DNA of 49,654 bases, taken from NCBI GenBank assembly GCA_028712595.1, contig JAQTPS010000001.1:29132-78785 (forward strand), written 5' to 3'. Positions 20,001-28,050 of the stretch are shown here, one piece after another. Numbering within the stretch: the stretch's first letter is position 1; the number at the start of each line of letters is the position of its first letter. The notes beneath the pieces are model-generated. The model saw only the letters and a list, made by a program, of their open reading frames with translations, was not told where the DNA came from and made no database searches. Source of the DNA: Minisyncoccota bacterium (GTDB taxonomy: Bacteria; Patescibacteriota; Minisyncoccia; Phycocordibacterales; UBA1550). A program made the position numbers and the translations under genes.

Positions 20001-20213
20001 GTACTCATCGTACTTTGGCTTTGAGAGTTCAATACCTGTAAATTGCAGTTCAAACTTTTTCTCCGAGTAGTCAGTGATTGGGGAAAAATCTTTAAATGCT
20101 TGTTTGAGGCCTTCTTCGAGGAGCCACTCGTATGATTTCAAGTGTGTCTCGACGAGGTTTGGCATGGGCACGAGCGGTTTGCTATAACGCGAAAAATATT
20201 TCTTCTCTCTCAT
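17055..20213 (-). CDS. rpoB: DNA-directed RNA polymerase subunit beta
   Basis: [34 protein letters not shown] rif-region, [30 protein letters not shown]. Confidence 0.98.
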   Translation of the reverse strand: [1052 protein letters not shown]

Positions 20214-20476
20214 AGGGGGAATATCGAGTTAAACTCTTAACGAAATATTCCAAACAACAAAAAACAAAAAGGCAAGGAAAGATTACCTTTCTGATGATTA
20301 AGGTTATTTGAAATACTTCAATTTATGCAAATAAGTAGTATCGCACAAATTAAATTCTTATAATAAATGTATTCTCTCTACGGCGTGCCAATAACTCAAT
20401 CAATTACCGTTGTAGTACACTATACCTCCTTCGCATACAGATGTCAAATGCTAATTTAACCCTTATTTTGAAAGGA

Positions 20477-21151
20477 TTAAATATCGCTTGCTTTTTTGCG
20501 TTTATTTGTTCTCCAATCTTCAATATTTTTGGCATGACCAGACAGAAGAACCTTCGGCACTTGATATCTTTTGCCTTTCCATTTGTAAATTTCTGGACGA
20601 GTGTAGACCTCCGGAGAAGCGAGGCGGTTTTCTTCCACCGATTCATTTTTGCCGAGTACGCCGTCAATCTGCCTTGCGCACGCATCTACAACGAGCATCG
20701 CTGGCACTTCCCCGCCGGTCAACACGAACGGACCCACAGAAATTTCTTCAGCTTTAAATATTTTTTTTACGCGAGCATCTATTCCCTCATATCGTCCGCA
20801 GATTAAAATGACGTCGGTGTATTTTTTTACCAAATTTTTTGCGTAAGGGTTTGTGAACTGCTTCCCCGACGGAGAAAACATTATTATTTTTGTTTTGGAA
20901 TTTTTTTTGCGAGCAATACTTTTTGAAATTTTATCAAGAGCGCGAAGTAGCGGCTGGGCCATCATCACCATACCGGGACCTCCACCATAAGGCCTGTCAT
21001 CCACTTTTTGGTGCTTGTCGGTCGCAAAATCACGAGGATTTACATAAGTAACAGAAATAAGCCCATTTTCTTGAGCGCGACCCAAAATCGACGCGTCTAT
21101 ATAAGTACGCACGACTTCTGGGAAAATGCTGATAATGTGGAAACGGGTCAT
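20477..21151 (-). CDS. trmD: tRNA (guanine-N1-)-methyltransferase TrmD
   Basis: DDRPYGGGPGMVMMAQP, ICGRYEGIDARV, SVGPFVLTGGEVPAM; start moved to ATG 21151. Confidence 0.95.
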   Translation of the reverse strand: MTRFHIISIFPEVVRTYIDASILGRAQENGLISVTYVNPRDFATDKHQKVDDRPYGGGPGMVMMAQPLLRALDKISKSIARKKNSKTKIIMFSPSGKQFTNPYAKNLVKKYTDVILICGRYEGIDARVKKIFKAEEISVGPFVLTGGEVPAMLVVDACARQIDGVLGKNESVEENRLASPEVYTRPEIYKWKGKRYQVPKVLLSGHAKNIEDWRTNKRKKASDI

Positions 21152-21170
21152 AATCAATACACTACACGAA

Positions 21171-21203
21171 TTAAGGGGCGTTCGCAAAGCGAACGCCCCT
21201 TAA
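21171..21203. terminator. Perfect 15-bp-stem hairpin with AAA loop between the KH-domain gene and trmD
   Basis: ttaaggggcgttcgc aaa gcgaacgccccttaa; weak U-tract, so may be an attenuator or 5' UTR structure. Confidence 0.6.
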
Positions 21204-21325
21204 TAAACACTAGCAAGTTTTCTCTGACATTGTAGATATCAATTAGCAACCAATTATTTTAGTCATATTTAAGAATGCTCCATAATTATTATAACTCATG
21301 CATATTTATATTATACCAAACAAAC

Positions 21326-21658
21326 TTAAATTCTCATACTATCAATCGCCTCGTCAATCGTCTTTGTTTTTGGAGTGCTTGTTGGGGCGCTTGGGGTCTT
21401 GTTGCCTTCCGGCTCGTTGATTTTCAAGTTTACACGAGCATTGTTCTTCATTCCAACTACGCGAAGAAGTGTGCGGATTGCCTTTGCTGTATTTCCTGTT
21501 CGCCCGATAATCTTGCCCATATCTCCGGGGTTCACATCCAAACTAATCAGAACTCCCATTTCATCAACCACTCGTGTTAGTTTTATATCGCTCGGATGGT
21601 CTACTAGAGCTTTCACCACATACTCAAGGAAAACTACATCTGGTTCCTGCTGTGTCAT
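21326..21658 (-). CDS. KH-domain RNA-binding protein (KhpA/YlqC-like)
   Basis: NPGDMGKIIGRTGNTAKAIRTLLRV; located between rpsP and trmD as in the conserved operon. Confidence 0.85.
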   Translation of the reverse strand: MTQQEPDVVFLEYVVKALVDHPSDIKLTRVVDEMGVLISLDVNPGDMGKIIGRTGNTAKAIRTLLRVVGMKNNARVNLKINEPEGNKTPSAPTSTPKTKTIDEAIDSMRI

Positions 21659-21734
21659 ATTGTATTTATTCTTAATATCTAAACCGATAATCTGTACTTC
21701 CTGCACTACTAATAGTCTACAACAAAAACAGAGT

Positions 21735-22109
21735 TTAGGCGACTACTTCTGGGGTTGCTTCTGGAGTTACTTGTTTCTTTGCTTCGGTACCCTCAGCACC
21801 TTCGGCTTTCTTTTCTGCTCCGGCTTCTTTGGCGATAGGTTTCTTTCTTCCGAGAACGTTAATCTTCTTTCCTCCCACAGCCTTCAAGTCAACGAGTAAA
21901 TTGTTCACAGTTCCAGAAGCTTTTGCTCCCATTGAAATCCAGTGCTTTGCGCGCTCGGTATTGATAACCGGCTTTCCTTTGCGTGGGTCATAGGAACCCA
22001 AAATTTCGAGGAAATTCCCCGTCTTTGTTTTCATTTTTGAGTCCGTGACGATAACGCGGAACGAAGGGTCGTTCTTGCGTCCAACACGCTGTAATCTGAT
22101 TACTAACAT
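21735..22109 (-). CDS. rpsP: 30S ribosomal protein S16 with Ala/Glu-rich C-terminal extension
   Basis: MLVIRLQRVGRKNDPSFRVIVTDS, EILGSYDPRKGKP; start moved to ATG 22109. Confidence 0.93.
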   Translation of the reverse strand: MLVIRLQRVGRKNDPSFRVIVTDSKMKTKTGNFLEILGSYDPRKGKPVINTERAKHWISMGAKASGTVNNLLVDLKAVGGKKINVLGRKKPIAKEAGAEKKAEGAEGTEAKKQVTPEATPEVVA

Positions 22110-22177
22110 GAAGAGCATCCTATCAGAAAGAGCAAAAATGGTCAAGGAAGCCATTTTATGGTATCTTTACAAACATC

Positions 22178-24181
22178 ATGAATACTCAAAAAACGCCTCC
22201 ATCTTCATCGTTGGAGGGCATTATAACGACGACAGGAAAGGGTTTCGGTTTTGTTTCTCTAGGCGAAGATAGCCCACGCGAAGAAGACATCCGCATAGAA
22301 GCGGGGTTTTTGAATACTGCTCTTCCCAAAGACCGCGTTAAAATTCGCCTCAATCCTCGTGTTGCCGAGATGCAACAGACAGGCGAGGTTTTAGAAATCC
22401 TCGAGCGCGCCAAAATGACTTTCGTCGGAACTCTTGAAAAAGCTCCTGATGCATATTATTTAATTCCTCAAGACAACCGCGTCTATGTTGATATCAAAAT
22501 CCCAACAGAAAAAGTTCCAAAAGATGCTGACAAAAAGAAAGCCCTTGTGAAATTACTCCCGTGGGCCGACCCAAAGAAAAGCCCTGAAGGCGAAATTGTG
22601 GAAATCATCGGTATTGCCGGCGATAACGAAACAGAAATCCGCGCAATTGTCCTAGACAAAGGACTTCCGATGGAACTGCCAGAAGAAATAGAACAAGAAG
22701 CGCACCAAATAAAGAAAACCGCCTCTGCCCTTCTCTTAAAAGAAATTCCTTTGCGTCGAGATTTCCAAAATGTCACAACATTCACCATTGACCCAGCCGA
22801 TGCGAAGGACTTTGATGACGCGCTTTCTTTGCAGGAGCTTCCTGACGGCACAATCGAAATAGGCGTTCACATCGCGGATGTTTCCGCATACGTTCGCCCG
22901 CATATGGCAATCGACGAAGAAGCGCGAAGACGCGCAACTTCTATATATTTGGTTGACCGAGTCATTCCAATGTTCCCAGAAGTCCTTTCAAACGACCTTT
23001 GTTCTCTGAACGAGGCGGAAGACAAGCTTACTTTCTCGGCTGTCTTTACATTTCCAAAGGAAGCATTTACTGACCCCAAAAAAGAAGTCTACCCAGAAAC
23101 CGAGTGGTTTGGTCGCACAGTAATTCACTCCAACAAGCGTTTTACTTACGAAGGAGCCCAAGAAGTGCTAGATAAAAAGAAAGGCGATTTTTACCGTGAA
23201 CTAAATATTCTAAATACGCTCGCAAAGAAAATCGAAAAACAAAACCGTGATGCCGGTGCAATCGAAATGAAGAGCGATGAAGTGAAATTCGTCCTCGACG
23301 AAAACAAAAAGCCAATTGGCGTTTACCGAAAACCGCTTCAGGACACAAACAAGCTCATCGAAATGTTTATGCTTCTTGCAAACAAGAAAGTAGCAGAATT
23401 CGTTGGTAAAAAAATAGGCGACGGGACTGATGGAAAGGACGAGAGCGACGAAAAAGGACTTTTCGTATACCGCATTCACGATGAACCAAAGCCAGAGCGT
23501 CTCGAAATGCTTCAGAAGTTCTTGGCACGGCTCGGCTATAAACTTCCGGTGAAAGACGGTCGTGTGAAATCGCAGGATATAAACAAACTCCTTGATTCGC
23601 TCAAGGGCAAGCCCGAGGAATCAATGATAAATACCGCGACAATTCGCAGTATGGCAAAGGCAATCTACACCACGAACAATATCGGCCATTATGGTCTCGC
23701 TTTCGATTATTACACCCACTTCACCTCCCCTATCCGTCGTTATCCTGACGTTATGGTTCATCGCCTCCTCGCGCACTACCTCGCCGGAGAACAAGTTACA
23801 AAAGAAGAAATGGATGAATACAAACGACTTTCCGCTCACTCGTCAGAAATGGAGAAACTTGCCTCTGATGCCGAGCGCGCATCCATCAAGTTCAAGCAGG
23901 CAGAATATATGAGCGAACGAGTAGGACAAACTTTCGAGGGTACGGTCTCCGGCGTTGCAGAATGGGGAGTTTTTGTTGAAGAAGACGAGACAAAATGCGA
24001 AGGCTTAATTCGCATTGCAAATCTCGGAGATGATTTTTATATTTTTGAAAAAGAAAACTATCGCATCATAGGAAAAACTTCCCACAAAACTTTTACTCTG
24101 GGCGATAAAGTTAAAATCAAAGTGAAAGCCGTTGATATCGAGAGGAAAACTATTGATTACGAGCTAGTCGAGAAAAAATAA
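22178..24181 (+). CDS. rnr: Ribonuclease R (RNB domain plus S1 domain)
   Basis: TIDPADAKDFDDALS, HYGLAFDYYTHFTSPIRRYPDVMVHRLL, C-terminal S1 domain. Confidence 0.95.
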   Translation: MNTQKTPPSSSLEGIITTTGKGFGFVSLGEDSPREEDIRIEAGFLNTALPKDRVKIRLNPRVAEMQQTGEVLEILERAKMTFVGTLEKAPDAYYLIPQDNRVYVDIKIPTEKVPKDADKKKALVKLLPWADPKKSPEGEIVEIIGIAGDNETEIRAIVLDKGLPMELPEEIEQEAHQIKKTASALLLKEIPLRRDFQNVTTFTIDPADAKDFDDALSLQELPDGTIEIGVHIADVSAYVRPHMAIDEEARRRATSIYLVDRVIPMFPEVLSNDLCSLNEAEDKLTFSAVFTFPKEAFTDPKKEVYPETEWFGRTVIHSNKRFTYEGAQEVLDKKKGDFYRELNILNTLAKKIEKQNRDAGAIEMKSDEVKFVLDENKKPIGVYRKPLQDTNKLIEMFMLLANKKVAEFVGKKIGDGTDGKDESDEKGLFVYRIHDEPKPERLEMLQKFLARLGYKLPVKDGRVKSQDINKLLDSLKGKPEESMINTATIRSMAKAIYTTNNIGHYGLAFDYYTHFTSPIRRYPDVMVHRLLAHYLAGEQVTKEEMDEYKRLSAHSSEMEKLASDAERASIKFKQAEYMSERVGQTFEGTVSGVAEWGVFVEEDETKCEGLIRIANLGDDFYIFEKENYRIIGKTSHKTFTLGDKVKIKVKAVDIERKTIDYELVEKK

Positions 24182-24188
24182 ATATCTG

Positions 24189-24204
24189 TGGTACAATTTC
24201 TCTA
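24189..24204 (+). promoter_or_regulatory. Extended -10 (TGGTACAAT) immediately before ATG 24204; predicted leaderless start
   Basis: TACAAT at 24192..24197, start codon 7 nt downstream. Confidence 0.5.
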
Positions 24205-24932
24205 TGAAAGATTTCCTATTTTTTGACACCGAGACCACCGGCAACAAAGAAACTGACTTCCTGTGCCAGCTTGCTTACAAACACGGAGATGAGGAGTTTT
24301 CGGAACTTTACAAAACTTCTATTCCTATTCCACCCGAAGCTAGCGCCGTGCATCACATCACCAACAAAATGATTGCTGACAAGCCCTTGTTCAAAGACAG
24401 CAAGGATTACAAGACAATCAAATCTCTTTTCGAAGACACTTCGCTCATTCCAGTCGCCCACAATGCGAAGTTTGATATCAATATGTTAAAAAAGGAGGGC
24501 ATTGAATTCCCAAAGTTCATATGCACACTCCGTCTCGCGCGCTATCTCGACAAAGAAAACAAAATTCCAAGATATAACCTCCAATTCTTGCGTTACTACC
24601 TAAATATGGAGATAGAAGCCACAGCTCACGACGCAATGGGTGATGTGAAAGTTCTTGAAGCTCTTTTTGAACGTCTAAAAATTAAGATGGTGGAAGAATT
24701 TGGAGACGACGATAAAGCTTTGGAGCAAATGATCGCCATTTCCGCTCGCCCCTCTCTTCTCAATATGTTTGCTTTTGGAAAATACAACGGCAAAACAATA
24801 GCCGAAGTTGCAAAAACTGATCGTGGGTATCTAAAATGGCTTCTCGAACAAAAAATGCAAAACGAAGCAGATGAAGAGGACTGGATTTATACTCTGAAGT
24901 ATTATCTGGAAAACAAAAAATCCCTTTTTTAG
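24204..24932 (+). CDS. DnaQ/ExoX-like 3'-5' exonuclease with C-terminal ExoX-C-like domain
   Basis: FLFFDTETTGN ExoI, HNAKFDINML ExoII, HDAMGDVKVLEALF ExoIII; C-term FGKYNGKTIAEVAKTDRGYLKWLLEQ. Confidence 0.87.
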   Translation: MKDFLFFDTETTGNKETDFLCQLAYKHGDEEFSELYKTSIPIPPEASAVHHITNKMIADKPLFKDSKDYKTIKSLFEDTSLIPVAHNAKFDINMLKKEGIEFPKFICTLRLARYLDKENKIPRYNLQFLRYYLNMEIEATAHDAMGDVKVLEALFERLKIKMVEEFGDDDKALEQMIAISARPSLLNMFAFGKYNGKTIAEVAKTDRGYLKWLLEQKMQNEADEEDWIYTLKYYLENKKSLF

Positions 24933-24956
24933 ATTATTTTGCTAACTTAGCTCTGG

Positions 24957-25004
24957 GGGAGGACTGTCCTCCCACACAAGTAAATCAAGGACAGTCCTTG
25001 ATTT
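24957..25004. terminator. Two tandem odd-palindromic hairpins between convergent exonuclease and smc
   Basis: gggaggacTgtcctccc (24957-24973) and aaatcaaggacAgtccttgattt (24982-25004). Confidence 0.75.
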
Positions 25005-25012
25005 TAATAGCA

Positions 25013-27262
25013 CTACTTCGCAATCTGTGTTGCTTCTTCAAATTTGATAGATAGGAGTTTTGAGATTGCGTCAGCACTCATGGTGATTCCGTAAATGACG
25101 CCAGCTCGGCTCATAGTTTCGCGGTTGTGCGTTATGACAATAAGTTGAGAATATTTTGAGAGGTTCTGAACCATATCTCCATATTTTTTGGAGTTTGCTT
25201 CATCGAGCGCGGCATCAGTCTCATCAAGCACCAAAAATGGAGGAGGATTGACTTGAGACATTGCAAAAAGCAGAGCGATGGACGTGAGGGCACGTTCTCC
25301 TCCAGAAAGCATTTGAAGTCCGCGGATTTTCTTGTGTGGCAACGAAATAGCGACTTCAATCCCCTCCTCGGCTTCTTCTTCCTCCTCGGTAGGAATACCC
25401 TCTTCCAAATTTAGGTCAGTATCTGACCGCTTTTTCTTTTTCTCATAAAATACTTGGAGTGATGCGCTACCGCCACCAAACATCAAAGTGAAAAATTCAC
25501 TAAACTGTTTATTTATTTTCAAAATTCCCTCTTTAAACTGTCCGTCAAGAGTTTCATTCAACTCTTGCATAAGTTTTCGCAAGGACTCTGCGCTCGATTT
25601 CAAATCCTCAAGTTCTTTAGCCAAAAATTCATCGCGAGCTACAGTTTCCTCGTACTCTTTCACAACATCCGAGCCGGCATCTCCGCCCATGATATCTTCT
25701 AGGCGAATTTTTAGACGTTCGATTTTCTTTCGGCGTGCTTCCTGTTCGGAACGCGGTTCAGCGAGAGCAGAACCTTCGTCAAGCGCAAAGTTTGGATAAT
25801 CCTGTATGAGTCGCCCAATCAAAATTCCTCCCTCGCGAATTTCCTCTTTAAACGCGACTTCTTCTCGAGCAAAATATTCGTTTCTGTCGTGCACCATCGA
25901 AAGACGAAGTGTGAGTTCCTGCTTTTTTGAGCGAAGCTCGAAAGATATTCGTTCCGCGTCAGTAGTTTCTGCGCGTTTACTCTCAAGTACACGCTCAAGC
26001 TCCTTTGCTCGCGCGTCCAACTTGTTCATAGAGTTTTCTAATTCTCCTTGTGCTTTCGAAAGTGCAGAGTGCTCGTCTCGAAGTTTCTCAAGTTCACGTT
26101 TTGCATTGTCATTTCTTTCTGCAACTCCGGCATCTCCGCGGATACTAGACAGGAACTGCCCTACACGAGCCCTCACAGCGCTAATCACGCCTCTAATGTA
26201 AGAAAGGTCTTCACTTCTCTCTGCTTTACCAAGTTCCTCGTACAAATTTTCCGCAAGGTTTTTACTTTCCTCCACAGGAATCATCTTATTTTCCGATTCC
26301 ACTGGCGCGCTCAAACGACGCTCTTCATATTCAATCATTCCTTCGAGGCGACCTTGCTTTCTGCCGAGTTCAGTATGCTCCCTTCGCATATTTCCAAGCT
26401 CTCCGCGAACTCGCAAAAGCTCCGCGCTTTCTTTGCTATCTTGGTGGTTCACTCCACGCATACTTTCTGCGCGAGCAAGTCCTTCCTCTGCGGTTTTGAG
26501 CTCTGCTTCAAGCTCGTTTTTTTCTTTATGCAGTGTTGTTCGAGTGTAGCTTAAATATATTTCCTCGCGTTTTAAATATTCGTTGTAGAGACTTGCGAGC
26601 TCGTCCCGGAAACTTCTCGCTTGCTCGATTTTCTCCACCTGTTTTTTCAAAAATTTGATGTGCGGAGCAATCTCACGACGAAGAGATTCGCTTTGTCGGA
26701 CATTTTCTTCTGTCTTTATGAGTTTTCTCTCGCTCTCGGCAATTTTCCAGTGATAAATTTTTAGTCCGAGCGCATCTTCAATCATTTCTCGACGGTCTCG
26801 TGGCGATGAATTCAAAATTCTATCAGCTTCACCCTGGGAAATAATGTGGTGACCAGACGCGCCGATGTTTACTGAAGACAAAAGTTCAATAATATCCTTA
26901 AGTCGCACCGATGAATCATTCAAAAAGTATTCGCTGGACGCGTCGCGGTGAATTTCGCGAGCAATTGCAACTTCGTTGTAGTCAATTGGAAATGTGTGGT
27001 CTCTGTTATCAAAAGTAATTGTAACTTTTGCGCGGTTTTGACGCTCCACACTTTTTGACCCGTTCCAAATGAGGTCTTCTGTTCGTTTTCCACGCATTGA
27101 TTTGAGCGACTGCTCTCCAAGCACGAAACGAAGCGCCTCCGCCACGTTTGATTTGCCCGAGCCGTTTGGTCCTACAATTGCTGAAATAGGTGTATCAAAC
27201 TCAAAAATGCTCTTCCGAGCAAATGACTTGAAACCTGATATTTCCAAACTTTTTACGCGCAT
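25013..27262 (-). CDS. smc: Short SMC-family chromosome segregation ATPase (749 aa)
   Basis: SGFKSFARKSIFEF..AIVGPNGSGKSNVAEALRFVLGEQSLKSMRG; C-head LSGGERALTSIALLFAM, FLVLDETDAALDEAN. Confidence 0.92.
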   Translation of the reverse strand: MRVKSLEISGFKSFARKSIFEFDTPISAIVGPNGSGKSNVAEALRFVLGEQSLKSMRGKRTEDLIWNGSKSVERQNRAKVTITFDNRDHTFPIDYNEVAIAREIHRDASSEYFLNDSSVRLKDIIELLSSVNIGASGHHIISQGEADRILNSSPRDRREMIEDALGLKIYHWKIAESERKLIKTEENVRQSESLRREIAPHIKFLKKQVEKIEQARSFRDELASLYNEYLKREEIYLSYTRTTLHKEKNELEAELKTAEEGLARAESMRGVNHQDSKESAELLRVRGELGNMRREHTELGRKQGRLEGMIEYEERRLSAPVESENKMIPVEESKNLAENLYEELGKAERSEDLSYIRGVISAVRARVGQFLSSIRGDAGVAERNDNAKRELEKLRDEHSALSKAQGELENSMNKLDARAKELERVLESKRAETTDAERISFELRSKKQELTLRLSMVHDRNEYFAREEVAFKEEIREGGILIGRLIQDYPNFALDEGSALAEPRSEQEARRKKIERLKIRLEDIMGGDAGSDVVKEYEETVARDEFLAKELEDLKSSAESLRKLMQELNETLDGQFKEGILKINKQFSEFFTLMFGGGSASLQVFYEKKKKRSDTDLNLEEGIPTEEEEEAEEGIEVAISLPHKKIRGLQMLSGGERALTSIALLFAMSQVNPPPFLVLDETDAALDEANSKKYGDMVQNLSKYSQLIVITHNRETMSRAGVIYGITMSADAISKLLSIKFEEATQIAK

Positions 27263-27291
27263 TTACACTATTCTACCACTTATCTATCAAT

Positions 27292-27331
27292 AAAAAAACA
27301 CCAAGTACCATTTTTGGTGCTCGGTATCTTT
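27292..27331 (-). terminator. Intrinsic terminator downstream of rnc
   Basis: Minus strand taccgagcaccaaaaatggtacttggtgttttttt. Confidence 0.7.
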
Positions 27332-27333
27332 TG

Positions 27334-28041
27334 CTACTTTTTTCCTTTTCCCCATCCTTTTGCCTCTAGTGCTTTGGCGGCGGCATTTTGCTCGGCTTCT
27401 TGTTTTGATTTCCCTTCTCCTTTGCCAACAAGTTCCTCGTCGAGATAAACTCCAACCACAAATTGCTTATCATGGTCCGGCCCAACATCATAAAGTACAC
27501 GATATTGCGGAGTAATGCCGACATAGTCCTGCGCTTCTTCTTGGAAGAAACTTTTTGCATCGCGCCAAAGTTCTTTTTTCACAATTTCTTCTGTTTTGCC
27601 GAGAAGGTGTCGAACTAGAAAAGCATCCGCAACGTCATATCCTTGGTCAAGATAAATTGCTCCCACGAGCGCTTCAAATGCGTTTGCAAGAATGACTTCG
27701 CGCGCTTTAGTTCCTTTATCTTTCGCTTCACCTTTTGAAAGGAGTAGATAATCCTCCATCCCCATCTCTATCGCAAGTCCACCCAAAGTTACGGCATTGA
27801 CGAGCGCCGCGCGATAGCTTGTAAGGTCGCCCTCTGTCGCATCTTTATATTTTTTGTATAGAAAATTAGTAACCGAAAGTTCCACGACTGCATCACCGAG
27901 AAATTCAAGTCTTTCGTTGTGAGAAAGGTTTCGCTCTCTCGTCTCGTTGATGTATGACCGATGAGTAAACGCCTCCTTTAGCACGGATTTGTCCTTGAAA
28001 GTTACTCCTATCTTTTCTTCAAATTTTCCAAACTTTTCCAT
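27334..28041 (-). CDS. rnc: Ribonuclease III
   Basis: ERLEFLGDAVVELSVT signature, C-terminal dsRBD (KSKQEAEQNAAAKAL). Confidence 0.96.
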   Translation of the reverse strand: MEKFGKFEEKIGVTFKDKSVLKEAFTHRSYINETRERNLSHNERLEFLGDAVVELSVTNFLYKKYKDATEGDLTSYRAALVNAVTLGGLAIEMGMEDYLLLSKGEAKDKGTKAREVILANAFEALVGAIYLDQGYDVADAFLVRHLLGKTEEIVKKELWRDAKSFFQEEAQDYVGITPQYRVLYDVGPDHDKQFVVGVYLDEELVGKGEGKSKQEAEQNAAAKALEAKGWGKGKK

Positions 28042-28050
28042 AATTGATTT

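Noticed and set aside
13490-20100. Many 60-160 aa plus-strand ORFs across rpoC/rpoB
   Set aside because: Antisense shadows of long conserved genes; composition follows the reverse complement and no family is recognisable.
27366-27560. Out-of-frame minus ORF within rnc
   Set aside because: Shadow ORF of the RNase III gene; Lys-rich frame-shifted translation.
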